In this document: positions 26,518 through 36,237 of the stretch, in pieces
How the letters are laid out: each line of letters opens with the position of its first letter
Position numbering within the stretch: the first letter of the stretch is position 1
Assembly: GCA_016124635.1 (NCBI GenBank)
Contig: WGNJ01000007.1
Span: 62,001 to 126,000 of the forward strand
Direction: 5' to 3'
From: Alphaproteobacteria bacterium
Lineage (GTDB): Bacteria; Pseudomonadota; Alphaproteobacteria; Micropepsales; Micropepsaceae
Length of the DNA: 64,000 nucleotides
Notes under the pieces: generated by a model
Told to the model about the DNA's origin: nothing
What the model saw: the letters and a program-made list of their open reading frames with translations, nothing else
Databases searched by the model: none
Made by a program: the position numbers and the translations under genes

Positions 26518-27428
26518 CGGCTCGGCAGCGACTTGAAGAAGTCCCAGATCTCTTTGCTGGCATCGATCTCCGGAGTCGAGCGCCCCAGGATCATGCCCAT
26601 AATCAGCCCGGTGCGTGCACCAGGCCACGTGTGTCCGCCACCCTCGATTACCACCTGTCGCAGTGGCGATTTCGAGCACGCGTAGTCGGTCACGACGGCC
26701 TTCGTCTCGTCCTTCTCGTGAACGTCGCGCGTTTCAGTCTTCTTCACACCGTCGCACCCGTCGATGCGCTCAAAGACTCCGATCGTGTCCTCGACACTTC
26801 GCACCGTCCCAAGGTCGCGCCGCGTGACGTGCTCGGCCACACGGCCGCCGTTGAACGGCACGAACTCGTCCTCCGTGCCGTTGAAGAACATCGCCGGCAG
26901 CGGCCGCGACGGCGTGCAATCCCAATCGACCGGTAGACTGCCGGCAACCGGCGCAATCCCAACGATGTACTTCGCGGCTTCGCAGCCCGCGCGCAAACTC
27001 ATCATCGCGCCGTTGGAAGCGCCGGTCAGAAACACCCGCCCCCTATCCACCAACCCTTCATCGCCGAGCTGTTCGATGATCGCCAGCGTGAATGCGACGT
27101 CGTCGTAGTTCGACGATGCCCGTCGCCGGATGTCGTTCGTCGCGCGCCCGTCGTTCCAATGGTTGTCGAAGCCTTGCGGAAACACGACGATGGCTTCAGC
27201 CGCCGTCGCGAGCCTGTCGAAGCGCGTATAGCGAAGCGTCTGCTCCGGCGTTCCGCCGCCGCCGTGATAGACGATGAGCAAGGGCAGCGGCCCGACCGCT
27301 CTATCCGGCGTCACCAGCAAATACGTGCGCTGCCCGCCGTCGACCTCGACGCCGCGCTCGCGCTCTTCGGCAAAGGCGAATCCGATCGACAAGAGAAGAA
27401 ATAACGCGGCGAGCGGCACGAGGCGCAT
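26514..27428 (-). CDS. Exported PHB depolymerase-like esterase (LpqC family)
   Basis: A 304-residue exported alpha/beta hydrolase. The signal peptide ends at about A-F-A-E (20). The oxyanion region is V-Y-H-G-G-G-G. The nucleophile S138 sits in G-A-S-N-G-A-M, D187 in G-T-E-D-E-F and H266 in G-G-G-H-T-W-P-G, completing the triad. The family (LpqC, COG3509) includes poly(3-hydroxybutyrate) depolymerases and feruloyl esterases; which it is cannot be told from sequence. As it is exported, it would act on external polymer or esters rather than on the cell's own granules made by phaC. Confidence 0.88.
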   Translation of the reverse strand: MRLVPLAALFLLLSIGFAFAEERERGVEVDGGQRTYLLVTPDRAVGPLPLLIVYHGGGGTPEQTLRYTRFDRLATAAEAIVVFPQGFDNHWNDGRATNDIRRRASSNYDDVAFTLAIIEQLGDEGLVDRGRVFLTGASNGAMMSLRAGCEAAKYIVGIAPVAGSLPVDWDCTPSRPLPAMFFNGTEDEFVPFNGGRVAEHVTRRDLGTVRSVEDTIGVFERIDGCDGVKKTETRDVHEKDETKAVVTDYACSKSPLRQVVIEGGGHTWPGARTGLIMGMILGRSTPEIDASKEIWDFFKSLPSR

Positions 27429-27482
27429 GGCATCCTCCAGCGAACGTCACTCTAACGATCTGCTGCGGTGATTCCGGCGGCG

Positions 27483-28178
27483 CTAGTATGGCACCCCGAC
27501 GGCCTTGCATAGAAACTGCATCAGCGGTTTCGCAGCTTTGAACGAGGCCTCGACCTCGCCGACGAGCTTCGGCGACTGAGCCGCCTTCACGCTCGTCTCG
27601 CTCATCGCAAAAAAGCTCTTGCGCTTGATGTCGTCGATATACGGCTGCTCGGCGTCGAACCCGCGCGGCGGGCGCGCCAACGCCTCGCCGTGAATGCCGT
27701 CGAACGCCGCCTTGAAGCTTTTGTCCTCGACGACCTTACGCCAGGCCTTGGGGTCTGAGGCGATCGCCTGCCGCACCTTGGCCAGCGGCTCCGGCTCGAG
27801 CATCCACATGCCGCCGCCGAAGCGCACTTCGTCCGGCGCGAAGTGCATGTAAAAGCCCGGCGCATGAACGTTCTTCGCGTTCGCGTGGCGGAAATGACAG
27901 GCGGCATGTTCTTTATACGGACGCTTGTCCTTGGCGAAGCGCACGTCGCGATAGATGCGGAACATCGAGCCGCCGTTCGGCCGCGGGTCGGCGACGAAAT
28001 ATTTCGAGATCTTTGCGAGGCGCGGCGACATCGCGGAGATGAAATCCGACATCGGCGCCACCACCGACGCCTTGTAGCGTTCCTTGTTTTCCTCGAACCA
28101 CGGCCGCTCGTTGTTCGCCTTCAGCTCCTTGAAGAAGGCGAAGAAGTCCTTCGGAAAGCCCTTGAAGTCCGCCGCCAT
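27483..28178 (-). CDS. DUF2461 family protein (TIGR02453)
   Basis: A 231-residue soluble protein that matches DUF2461/TIGR02453 throughout. Marks are F-P-K-D-F-F-A-F-F-K-E-L at the start, N-N-E-R-P-W-F-E-E-N-K-E-R-Y, the R-I-Y-R-D-V-R-F-A-K-D-K-R-P-Y-K segment near 80-95, and F-Y-M-H-F-A-P-D. The family is widespread in bacteria and fungi and has no known activity. The start at 28178 is the first codon before the family's usual N-terminus; an upstream extension in frame is not conserved in pattern. It sits between the esterase and the S41 gene on the same strand. Confidence 0.88.
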   Translation of the reverse strand: MAADFKGFPKDFFAFFKELKANNERPWFEENKERYKASVVAPMSDFISAMSPRLAKISKYFVADPRPNGGSMFRIYRDVRFAKDKRPYKEHAACHFRHANAKNVHAPGFYMHFAPDEVRFGGGMWMLEPEPLAKVRQAIASDPKAWRKVVEDKSFKAAFDGIHGEALARPPRGFDAEQPYIDDIKRKSFFAMSETSVKAAQSPKLVGEVEASFKAAKPLMQFLCKAVGVPY

Positions 28179-28274
28179 TGCTCGAGCCCGTCTCTGTTTA
28201 TCGCCGGCGGAGGCTACGACGAAACGGCAACGCCGCGCCATCGCGCCGGCCAAAAACTGGCAGTAGCGGCGCGC

Positions 28275-29825
28275 CTACTTCGGAGGCTGTGCGAAGACCC
28301 AATCGAGCACCGGATCGCGTCCTGCCTTCACGTCCTCCCAAGTCGGAATGATCTCCTTGTTCGGCCGCACCGCGTTCTCGCCTGTCTTGCGGAACGTGTA
28401 GAAGAGCGTCGACACGCGCACGACCAAGTGCGAGTTCGGCAGCCGGAATTGCCGCGGCTCCTGATAGGAATTCGGCCGCTCCCCGATCGTCTCGCCGACC
28501 AGCGTCGCGTTGGTCTCGTCGGAGAATTGCGCCGCGTTGTTCATCGCCGCCGAGAATGTCAGTGGCCCGATCAGCACAAAGAGCTTGCCTCTGATGTTCA
28601 GATCGGCCCGCGCCTTCAGCGGTTTCACCAGCCACCGGTCACCCTCGGTGTTGTCGCCACCGCCGTTGTCACGCATGTCGATGATCAGCTTCGCCGGATG
28701 CGCCTGGTCGACGAGTGCGAACATCTCGGCCGCCCCCGCCTTCAGGTTCTGATAGGCATGCCACGCGCAATAGACCGCATGCTGTTCGCCGATCGCCTTG
28801 CACCAGAAGGGCTTGTCCGGATCTTGCAGACGCAACGGCGAGCCGGCGACCGCGATCGGATGCAGGTTCGCATCGTCATACGTGGACACGGCTTTGAGAT
28901 CGACCGTCCACACCCGCCCTTCATCGTTGACCACGGTATATGTCGCGTGATCGCGGCTCGGCGTGATGTCGAGCCCGTGCAGCGTAATCCCCCGCACCAA
29001 ATAGTAGATCGCTCGCCCCTCGCGCAGCTCCGCGAGTTCGCCTTGCGGCGTCAGCGTCATCGCGCGGCGCCACGCTTCCGCGATCGGTATGTCGCCGATC
29101 TTCTGGATTCGCGTCCCCAGAATATCGTCGAGCCCCGGACCCGCGCTTATGATGCGAAAGTCGTCGCCGAACTTGCCGATCTCGATCGGGATGACGCGCC
29201 GGTCATGCGGAAACACGATGCCCGTATGCCCGTCGCCGATCATGTTCGCGATGCGGTAGAGACGCGTGAAGATCTGATCGTCGTTCAAATGATCGACGTC
29301 GCGCCGCAGCGCGGCGATCTCGCCGTCGAACGTCGCGCGCGGCAACGTGAAGAACGCGTTCGCATGCCGCTTGGGCACTTCCACGGCGAACGCGTCGATA
29401 TCGGCGCGCCATTGATCCTTGGTCAGATCCAAGCGCGGCTGCATCTCGTTGCGCCCGAGCGCCGGCCCCGTCTTCGTCAAATCCATCGTGCTGCGGGATC
29501 CGGCGACCACGACCTCGCCCGAAAGCTTTCCGTCTTTGAATGAAAGCTCGGCGGTCGCCAGCGACGCGCCCGTGTCGAACGAAATCCGCACGTGATCTGC
29601 CGTCGCGCTCGCCTCCGACACTTTGAGATCGCCGATCGAGGTGAACATCTGCGCGACGTACTCACCCTTGTCGCAAAGCAGATTGAGTGTGACCTCGACC
29701 TTGCCGAAACCTCCCTGCGAGATGCCGTCGAAACGGCCCGTCAACGTATCGGACCCGCACGTCGCCGCTTGCGCGACACCCGAGAGCCCAAGAAATAAGC
29801 CAATAGTCGCGGTGATCCCACGCAT
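28275..29825 (-). CDS. Exported S41-family peptidase-like protein
   Basis: A 516-residue exported protein. Signal peptide ends near A-Q-A-A (20). The first 130 residues are a beta domain of unknown type. The C-terminal part has the tail-specific protease (S41) fold: L-I-I-D-M-R-D-N-G-G-G and then G-P-L-T-F-S-A-A-M, with the candidate nucleophile S425. The usual PDZ domain is not clear; a region near 225-290 with G-P-G-L-D-D-I-L-G may be a degenerate one. Targets are unknown. An S41 enzyme of this kind could clean up periplasmic peptides. Confidence 0.83.
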   Translation of the reverse strand: MRGITATIGLFLGLSGVAQAATCGSDTLTGRFDGISQGGFGKVEVTLNLLCDKGEYVAQMFTSIGDLKVSEASATADHVRISFDTGASLATAELSFKDGKLSGEVVVAGSRSTMDLTKTGPALGRNEMQPRLDLTKDQWRADIDAFAVEVPKRHANAFFTLPRATFDGEIAALRRDVDHLNDDQIFTRLYRIANMIGDGHTGIVFPHDRRVIPIEIGKFGDDFRIISAGPGLDDILGTRIQKIGDIPIAEAWRRAMTLTPQGELAELREGRAIYYLVRGITLHGLDITPSRDHATYTVVNDEGRVWTVDLKAVSTYDDANLHPIAVAGSPLRLQDPDKPFWCKAIGEQHAVYCAWHAYQNLKAGAAEMFALVDQAHPAKLIIDMRDNGGGDNTEGDRWLVKPLKARADLNIRGKLFVLIGPLTFSAAMNNAAQFSDETNATLVGETIGERPNSYQEPRQFRLPNSHLVVRVSTLFYTFRKTGENAVRPNKEIIPTWEDVKAGRDPVLDWVFAQPPK

Positions 29826-29932
29826 CGCTTCGCCCTCCCAGCGCCACTAGTGTTAGTTTCGCAGTAGTGGGGCCGAAGGCCAACTCACGTGCCCGTGAGA
29901 GCCCTCAAGACGCAGGGGACCGCGGCAAATTT

Positions 29933-29962
29933 AAGGGCGCCCCGCGTGAGCGAGACGCCCTT
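29933..29962 (-). terminator. Terminator of the rplM-rpsI operon
   Basis: On the minus strand, AAGGGCG and CGCCCTT enclose a further paired inner stem, with a four-base TCAC loop, followed by AAATTT. It lies 47 bases after the rpsI stop codon. Confidence 0.6.
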
Positions 29963-30008
29963 CCCCACCGCTTCCCGCGTGGCGCGGTGTACGTTCGGAG
30001 AATTCGAT

Positions 30009-30500
30009 TTAGCGCTTCGAGAACTGGAAGCTGCGGCGAGCCTTCGCCCGGCCGTACTTCTTGCGCTCGACCATACGGCTGTCGCGCGTCATGAAGCCGC
30101 TGTGCTTCAGCGTCGGCTTGAGATCCGGCTCATAGACCACGAGCGCGCGCGCAATGCCGTGACGAACGGCACCGGCCTGGCCCGACAATCCGCCGCCGGA
30201 CACGGTCACCATCACGTCGAACTGCGTCTCGCGGTTCGTGACCACGAGCGGCTGACGCATGATCATACGCAGCACCGGACGCGCGAAATAGGTGTTCTCG
30301 TCCTTGCCGTTGATCGTGATGCGCCCAGCGCCGGGCTTCACCCAAACGCGCGCGACCGCGTTCTTGCGCCGGCCGGTCGCATAAGCGCGGCCCTTGGCGT
30401 CGAGCTTTCGGACCTGCTCGCCCTGCGGCGTCTGATCCTGGGTCGGACGCTTGATCAGCGTCGACTTCACGTCTGCGAATGAACGAACTTCTTCGGCCAT
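30009..30500 (-). CDS. rpsI: 30S ribosomal protein S9
   Basis: S9 binds the 3' domain of 16S rRNA in the small-subunit head. The 163 residues include the [11 protein letters not shown] segment, [23 protein letters not shown], and the basic tail ending F-Q-F-S-K-R, whose last arginine reaches the P-site tRNA. A 35-residue N-terminal extension is usual for alphaproteobacteria. It follows rplM by four bases, the standard operon. Confidence 0.98.
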   Translation of the reverse strand: MAEEVRSFADVKSTLIKRPTQDQTPQGEQVRKLDAKGRAYATGRRKNAVARVWVKPGAGRITINGKDENTYFARPVLRMIMRQPLVVTNRETQFDVMVTVSGGGLSGQAGAVRHGIARALVVYEPDLKPTLKHSGFMTRDSRMVERKKYGRAKARRSFQFSKR

Positions 30501-30504
30501 GGAA

Positions 30505-30966
30505 TTAGCGCCTGCTGTTCTTGGCGTTCAAGGACTTCACGTCGAGCGTCTGCGGTTGCTGCGCCGCATGCTTGTGCTCAGGTCCTGCATAGACATAGAG
30601 GTGGCCGAGCTGACGCCGGCCCAACGGCCCGCGCGGAAGCATGCGCTCGACCGCTTTCTCCACCACGCGTTCGGGATGCTTGCCGTGCAGGATCTTGCCG
30701 ACGACCCGCTCCTTGATCCCGCCGGGATACCCCGTGTGATAGTAGAATATCTTGTTCTTCTCTTTATCGCCGGTCAGCACGACCTTGCCCGCGTTGACGA
30801 CGACGACGTTGTCGCCGCAATCCATGTGGGGCGTGTAGCTGGCTTTGTGCTTGCCGCGCAGGCGGGTCGCGATCAGCGAAGCGAGGCGACCGACGACGAG
30901 ACCGTCACCGTCGATCAGCACCCAATCCTTCTTGATCTCCGACGCCTTGGCCGAATAAGTGGACAT
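30505..30966 (-). CDS. rplM: 50S ribosomal protein L13
   Basis: L13 is an early-assembling large-subunit protein. The 153 residues contain [29 protein letters not shown], and the [10 protein letters not shown] segment. The start at 30966 matches the family N-terminus; the open frame runs 30 codons further upstream without support. The promoter should lie in the 146 bases up to the RND gene end at 31113. Confidence 0.97.
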   Translation of the reverse strand: MSTYSAKASEIKKDWVLIDGDGLVVGRLASLIATRLRGKHKASYTPHMDCGDNVVVVNAGKVVLTGDKEKNKIFYYHTGYPGGIKERVVGKILHGKHPERVVEKAVERMLPRGPLGRRQLGHLYVYAGPEHKHAAQQPQTLDVKSLNAKNSRR

Positions 30967-31112
30967 GACTGCTCTTAACGTTAGAGGACGCGATCCCGCG
31001 CCAATTCGAAGGCGCGGGTGATACGGGCGCCTCTTGCGAATGTCAACACCGGACACTCAAAATCGTCAGGAAATCCGCAGCTGAACGGTATGTGGTACCT
31101 GGATACCCTATG

Positions 31113-34100
31113 CTAATCGATCTTGGCACCTTCCCCCGGCTCGTCCTCAGGCGCGAGCAATAGGTACATCACCGGCGTCACCAGTCGGGACAGGACGGTC
31201 GACGAAATCAAGCCGCCGATGATGACAATCGCAAGCGGCGAGTAGAGACCCGAGCCTTCGATCGCCAGCGGCAACAGACCGCCCACCGCCGTGGCGCTCG
31301 TCAGCAAGACCGGCAGAAAGCGAATTTCGCCCGCTTGTTCGATCGCGTCACGCAGAGGCACACCGACCGCGCGCAGCTGCTGCGTGAAGTCGACCAGCAA
31401 GATGGAGTTCTTGATCTCGATACCGATCAACGCGATGAAGCCGATCATCGCCGTGAACGCCAGCGGGTAGCCGGTCACCCAAAGGCCGATCAAACCGCCG
31501 ATGATGCCGAGCGGAATAACGCCGGCGACGACGCCCGACGTTTTGAATGACCGGAATTCGAGAATGATCACGGCCATGATACCGAAGAGCGCGAGCAGCA
31601 CTGCGCTCCCCAGCCCGCCGAAACTCCGCGCCTGCGCCTCGGCCTGCCCGCCGGCGCTAATGCGATATCCGGGTGGCAGCTGAATCGATTTCAAGTGTTC
31701 GAACACATCCTGCGCGACGCGCGATGTCAGATATCCGCTCGCCGTCCGGCCCGTGATCGTCACCGTCCGCTCGCGCTTATAGCGGTCGATGCGCGCGGGT
31801 TCACTCTGCAAGCGCGGCGAACTGATATGACTGAGCGGAATACCCGGACCGCTCGTGACGGGCACATAGATGCGATCCAAATCGGATAGCTCATGCCGTC
31901 CCTTGAACGGCAAGCGCAGCACAATGTCGAACTCGTCGCCGTTCGATTGCCGGTAGCTGCCGACGATATCGCCGGACAACGCGATGCGAACCGTCTGGTC
32001 GATCGCGCCGGCCGGCACACCCAATGTCGCCGCCTTGTCCACATCGATGCCGAGATTGAGATCCGTGCGGTCCAACTGCAGCGGGTTGACGATATCGCGC
32101 GCGCCAGGCACGGACTCGATGATTGCCGTCGCCTTCGCGGCAAGATCCTTCAGCGTCGCCATTTCCTTGCCGGAGATCCTAACGGCGATCGGCGCTTCGA
32201 GCGGCGGCCCATTTTCAAAGACGACGATGATGACCTGAGCGCCGGGAATTTTGGCGAACTGGGCGCGCCATTGGTCGAGCACCTTTGGCGTCTTCGTCGA
32301 TCGCCACTCCTTCAAGCCGACAAAGACCGATGCGTGATTTGCCTTATCCTGCTCCGGACGGACGTTGTAGAAAATCTGCGGATTTCCGTGACCCAAGTTC
32401 GACATGTACCAGTCGACCGCATCGGACTTCGCGAGAATCGCCTCGACGCGGCGCAGTGCTTTGTCCGTCTCCGACATCGCCGCACCTTCGGGCAGCTCAA
32501 TATTCACCAGCACCTGAGGCACTTCGGCGGGCGGGAACAGGCTGAAGCCGAGACGCGAGATCAGCAGGAGAGAGAGACCGAAGAGAGCCGTCGCAATGAC
32601 GAGCGTCACGACCGGCGCCGCCAATGCAATTCGTAAGAGCGGGCGATAAAACGTGTGAATGCCGCCCATCACGGTCTGCAACAGCCAATTGCCCTCCGGC
32701 CTTTCGTGCTTCGGCAACAGGCGGCTTGCCAAGAACGGTATGATCGAGAGCGAAACGAAGAGCGACGCGGCAACCGTGTAGAGAACGGACGCCGGCAGCG
32801 AGCGGATGAAGGCCCCTGCCCCTTCGGGCAGGAACAACAACGGCGTGAACGCAAGCATCAACGTCGCGGTGCACCCCAAGACGGCGACGCCGATCTGACG
32901 CGCGCCGGCGATCGCAGCTTCGCGCCGCGACAATCCTTCGCGTAAACGCCGGGAGATGTTCTCCGTCACGACGATCGAGTCGTCGACCAACAGACCGAGA
33001 GCCAGCACAAATCCGGCGATCGACAATTGGTTCAGCGTGAACCCCGTCATCTTTAGAACGGCGACGCCGATCGCCAGCGACAACGGGATCGAGATCATCA
33101 CGATCAACGACGCTCGCACCCCAAGTGGCAGCAGCGTCAGCAGCACGAGTGCCAGCGCGATCGCAAAGTCGCGAAACAATCCCGACAGCCGATGCTGCAC
33201 GTCGTGCGATTGATCGAAGCCGCGCATGATGCGGATGCCTTGCGGCAGTTCCTTTTCGAACTCAGCGGTCGCCGCGTAAATCGCATCGCGCGTCGTGAAA
33301 ACGTTTTCGCCGGGCTTCTGCGACACGTCGAGGAAGACGGCAGGCTTGCCGTTCCACCGCGCCACATGACGTTGCTCGTCGTAGGCCCAGGCAACATCGG
33401 CCACATCGCCGACCCGAACCGTGCGCCCCTCGGCAGCCACCAGCACCGTTCGCCGGATTGCGTCGAGCGACTCGTAGGCGCCGGTCGCCTTGACGTTGAA
33501 CCGCCGATCACCCGAATAGATCACGCCAGGCGGCGCATCGAGACCCTCAGCCCGCAGCGCATTCGCCACCGCCGTGATCGGGATGCTGTGCGCCGACAGC
33601 TTACCCATGTCGACAGCGACCCGGATCTCCGACTTCGGCGCCCCGAATACTTGCGCGAGCTTGACGCCTGGAAGCCGCTGAATGATGTCGCGCAGGTCGA
33701 TCGCGGCACCCTCCAATTCTCGGTAATTAGCCTTCTCGCCCACGAACGCCATCTGCACGATGTTGGTGAGCGCGGTCGATGCCTTCTCGACCTCAACGCG
33801 TACGACGCCGGCCGGCAGCGTCGGCCGCAGCAGGTTCACCTCGCGCACGACCTCGTCGAATTTGCGGTCGACATCGACGTCCCAAGAGAACTCCGAGGTG
33901 ATGACGGCGACGCCGTCTTGTGAAGCCGAGCGTATCTCCTTGATGTCCTCGAGCGCGTTGATTGCGTCTTCGATCGGTTTGGAGACGAGCTTCTCCATCT
34001 CCGTCGGTCCGGCGCCCGGAAGAATGACGCGCACCACGTATACTGGGATCGGAAAGGCCGGATCTTCGGCGCGCGGGATCGTCAGCAGCGAATTCGCGCC

Positions 34101-34175
34101 GAACACGGCAAGCCCGGCAAACAGCACCAGCGTGAATTGCCAATTACGGACGAAGAAGGCGCTGACTTCACTCAC
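31113..34175 (-). CDS. RND-family efflux transporter (AcrB/hydrophobe-amphiphile type)
   Basis: A 1020-residue inner-membrane pump with two homologous halves and 12 membrane segments. The proton-relay pair sits in G-L-L-V-D-D-S-I-V-V-T-E-N. N-terminal F-A-G-L-A-V-F-G-A-N-S-L and C-terminal G-V-V-A-G-V-I-P-L-G-I-I-G-G regions are family-typical. It would export drugs, solvents or other small molecules with the adaptor encoded just upstream, whose stop codon overlaps this GTG start by four bases. No outer-membrane channel gene is present, so it must share one encoded elsewhere. A divergent TetR gene is the likely regulator. Confidence 0.95.
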   Translation of the reverse strand: MSEVSAFFVRNWQFTLVLFAGLAVFGANSLLTIPRAEDPAFPIPVYVVRVILPGAGPTEMEKLVSKPIEDAINALEDIKEIRSASQDGVAVITSEFSWDVDVDRKFDEVVREVNLLRPTLPAGVVRVEVEKASTALTNIVQMAFVGEKANYRELEGAAIDLRDIIQRLPGVKLAQVFGAPKSEIRVAVDMGKLSAHSIPITAVANALRAEGLDAPPGVIYSGDRRFNVKATGAYESLDAIRRTVLVAAEGRTVRVGDVADVAWAYDEQRHVARWNGKPAVFLDVSQKPGENVFTTRDAIYAATAEFEKELPQGIRIMRGFDQSHDVQHRLSGLFRDFAIALALVLLTLLPLGVRASLIVMISIPLSLAIGVAVLKMTGFTLNQLSIAGFVLALGLLVDDSIVVTENISRRLREGLSRREAAIAGARQIGVAVLGCTATLMLAFTPLLFLPEGAGAFIRSLPASVLYTVAASLFVSLSIIPFLASRLLPKHERPEGNWLLQTVMGGIHTFYRPLLRIALAAPVVTLVIATALFGLSLLLISRLGFSLFPPAEVPQVLVNIELPEGAAMSETDKALRRVEAILAKSDAVDWYMSNLGHGNPQIFYNVRPEQDKANHASVFVGLKEWRSTKTPKVLDQWRAQFAKIPGAQVIIVVFENGPPLEAPIAVRISGKEMATLKDLAAKATAIIESVPGARDIVNPLQLDRTDLNLGIDVDKAATLGVPAGAIDQTVRIALSGDIVGSYRQSNGDEFDIVLRLPFKGRHELSDLDRIYVPVTSGPGIPLSHISSPRLQSEPARIDRYKRERTVTITGRTASGYLTSRVAQDVFEHLKSIQLPPGYRISAGGQAEAQARSFGGLGSAVLLALFGIMAVIILEFRSFKTSGVVAGVIPLGIIGGLIGLWVTGYPLAFTAMIGFIALIGIEIKNSILLVDFTQQLRAVGVPLRDAIEQAGEIRFLPVLLTSATAVGGLLPLAIEGSGLYSPLAIVIIGGLISSTVLSRLVTPVMYLLLAPEDEPGEGAKID

Positions 34176-35305
34176 GACGCCGGCTGCGCGTCGCTGACGA
34201 TGGCAACGGGCTGCCCGTTGCGCAGATAGGCTGCGCCCGACGTGACGACGCGCTCTCCGTTCTTGAGCCCATTCGCTATGAGCACCAGGCTGTCGACGAA
34301 GCCGCCGATGCGCACGCTGCGCCGCTGCGCATGTCCCGCACCATCTACGACGAAGACGGCGGCCTGATCGCCTCGCCCTTCCAACAGCGCGACAGCGGGC
34401 ACCGCGGGGTAGTTGGATTCTTCGTCCGCGACGGACGGTACGATCCGCGCATCGCCGACGAGACCTGAGCGCAATCCCGGCACGAAGCTCGCAAGCTTCA
34501 GCTCGACGTCGAAAGCGCCCGTGCGCGCGTCGGCCTTTGCGGCCAAACGGCTGACCGACGCGGTGATCGGCGCCGTGATGCCGGCGAACGTGATCTTCGC
34601 CATGTCGCCGCCGCGCAGGCGCGTGATCTGCGTGTCGGAAACCGGTGTCACCAGGACGAGGCCACCGCTCGCATCGCCGTAGAGAAGGATGGGCTTGCCC
34701 GCGGGCGCGAGTTCGTTCGGCTCCGCGAGCCGAGAGAGCACGACGCCGTCACCCGGCGCCTTTAGCTCCGACTTTGCCGCGTCGAACGCGGTGGCGTCGC
34801 GCGCAGCGCGTGCGCGTTTGGCGACCATGCGCGCGTTGTCGACCGCCGCTTGCGAGGCAAAGCCTTTCGCGAACAACTCTTCTTGCCGCTTGAGCGCGAG
34901 CTCTGCATTGTCGAGCGCTGCCTGCGTATCGCGATTGCGGGCGCCGACTTCGGTCGGATCGAGACGCGCCAGAACTTCGCCCGTCGTCGCCGCATCACCG
35001 GCATCGACCGAGAACCCGCTCACGATGCCCGTCACCTTGAACGCGAGCGTGATCTCGCGCTTGAAAAGCAGCGTGCCGCTGGTTCGGATCTCGCCGGCGC
35101 TCGGCGTCGGCTTCGCGACGGCAATGCGCACCGGCACCGACTTCAGGTCTTCCTCCGTCGCCGCAACAGCCGCCGCCGATCGAGCGGCTCTAGGATCGGC
35201 GCTGGTATTTGCGAGATAAGCTGTACGCAACGCCGGCAAAGCGAACACGCCCGCGATCGACATCACGGTGAGTGCTGTAACGGCTGTACGGGTACGCGCG
35301 CCCAC
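34172..35305 (-). CDS. RND periplasmic adaptor (membrane-fusion protein)
   Basis: The adaptor joins the RND pump to an outer-membrane channel. It has an N-terminal hydrophobic anchor, a biotinyl-lipoyl-like half motif (G-T-L-L-F-K-R-E-I-T-L-A-F-K-V-T-G), a helical hairpin near 95-150, and the second half G-D-G-V-V-L-S-R-L-A-E-P. Three in-frame starts exist. The ATG at 35344 would lie two bases after a promoter -10 box (35347-35352), so it cannot be in the transcript if that promoter is used. I therefore prefer the GTG at 35305, which has a G-run six bases upstream; ATG 35263 is also possible. Confidence 0.85.
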   Translation of the reverse strand: MGARTRTAVTALTVMSIAGVFALPALRTAYLANTSADPRAARSAAAVAATEEDLKSVPVRIAVAKPTPSAGEIRTSGTLLFKREITLAFKVTGIVSGFSVDAGDAATTGEVLARLDPTEVGARNRDTQAALDNAELALKRQEELFAKGFASQAAVDNARMVAKRARAARDATAFDAAKSELKAPGDGVVLSRLAEPNELAPAGKPILLYGDASGGLVLVTPVSDTQITRLRGGDMAKITFAGITAPITASVSRLAAKADARTGAFDVELKLASFVPGLRSGLVGDARIVPSVADEESNYPAVPAVALLEGRGDQAAVFVVDGAGHAQRRSVRIGGFVDSLVLIANGLKNGERVVTSGAAYLRNGQPVAIVSDAQPAS

Positions 35306-35346
35306 GCAGGCCCCCCGGCCCCGAGTGAATTCTATACAGTCCATTC

Positions 35347-35375
35347 AATATTGCCATCGAGGTGAACACTGTCAA
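35347..35375 (-). promoter_or_regulatory. Sigma-70-type promoter for the RND operon
   Basis: On the minus strand, a perfect -35 TTGACA (35375-35370) is followed after exactly 17 bases by AATATT (35352-35347), four of six matches to TATAAT. The predicted start of transcription is near 35340. The element lies in the gap shared with the divergent TetR gene, so TetR could bind over it. Confidence 0.6.
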
Positions 35376-35429
35376 CTTAGTTGCGTGAAGGTTTGCCGCT
35401 GCGCGCCATCGCTGTGGTATGTCGGGCAC

Positions 35430-36107
35430 ATGAAATCGCGCGCGACGAAGACGAAAACGGCGAAACGGCGGATCGAAGGTCCGGCCCGCCGCGCCCAAAT
35501 CCTTCGTGTCGCAGGCGACATGTTCTCGAAGGACGGCATCGACGCCACCTCGATGCGCCGCATCGCCGCCAAAGCCGGCGTCACCGCGACGCTGCTCTAC
35601 AAGCACTTTGCCGACAAGGACGCCCTGCTCTCCGCCATCGGCGACGCGTTCTTCGAAAAGCTCAACGCCGATCTCGAACAGACATCGATCAAGGGACTGA
35701 AGGATCCGGTCGCCCGACTGCGAGCGCTGATGCACGCCTACGTGCGCTGCGGCATCGCAAACCCCCGCGAGTATCATCTCACGTTCATGACGGCGCTGCC
35801 GCAGCTCCGCCGCGACGCCAAGATGAAGAACTTTCGCGAGCGCATGCGCCGCGGCGAGGCGATCCCCGCCGAGGAGATCACGCTCGGCATGATGTGCTTT
35901 GCAAGGCTGGAACAGGCCGTCGCCGACGTCGTCGATGCCAAGCTGACGCGCGTTAAGGACGTCGCCGCGCTTGCGGAAGCCGTCTGGGCCGGCGGTCACG
36001 GCCTCGTGTCGCTGATCATCACGCACCGCGACTTCGGCTTCACAAATGTCGACCGCTTAATCGAGATCTCGACGGATCTGTTCCTTCACGGCGCCTTGAA
36101 GGATTAG
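35430..36107 (+). CDS. TetR-family transcriptional regulator
   Basis: A 225-residue regulator. The N-terminal helix-turn-helix spans about residues 20-65, with R-R-A-Q-I-L-R-V-A-G-D-M-F, the recognition region T-S-M-R-R-I-A-A-K-A-G-V-T-A-T-L-L-Y-K-H-F and D-K-D-A-L-L-S-A. The C-terminal domain binds an unknown ligand and forms the dimer. It is transcribed away from the RND operon, about 125 bases from the adaptor start, so it most likely represses that operon and itself. The start at 35430 is chosen by the usual length of the basic arm; the frame stays open upstream into the adaptor gene. Confidence 0.93.
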   Translation: MKSRATKTKTAKRRIEGPARRAQILRVAGDMFSKDGIDATSMRRIAAKAGVTATLLYKHFADKDALLSAIGDAFFEKLNADLEQTSIKGLKDPVARLRALMHAYVRCGIANPREYHLTFMTALPQLRRDAKMKNFRERMRRGEAIPAEEITLGMMCFARLEQAVADVVDAKLTRVKDVAALAEAVWAGGHGLVSLIITHRDFGFTNVDRLIEISTDLFLHGALKD

Positions 36108-36237
36108 CCGTCGCCCAATTGTTCGCCGGAAGCGCGCGCACATCGATGCACAAAAAGCGCTGACAACCGGCAAATAAATTCATTGGCCGCCGCTGCATCG
36201 CGACCTAGCTCCTTTCTATTGTCGCGGAATCCCGTCC

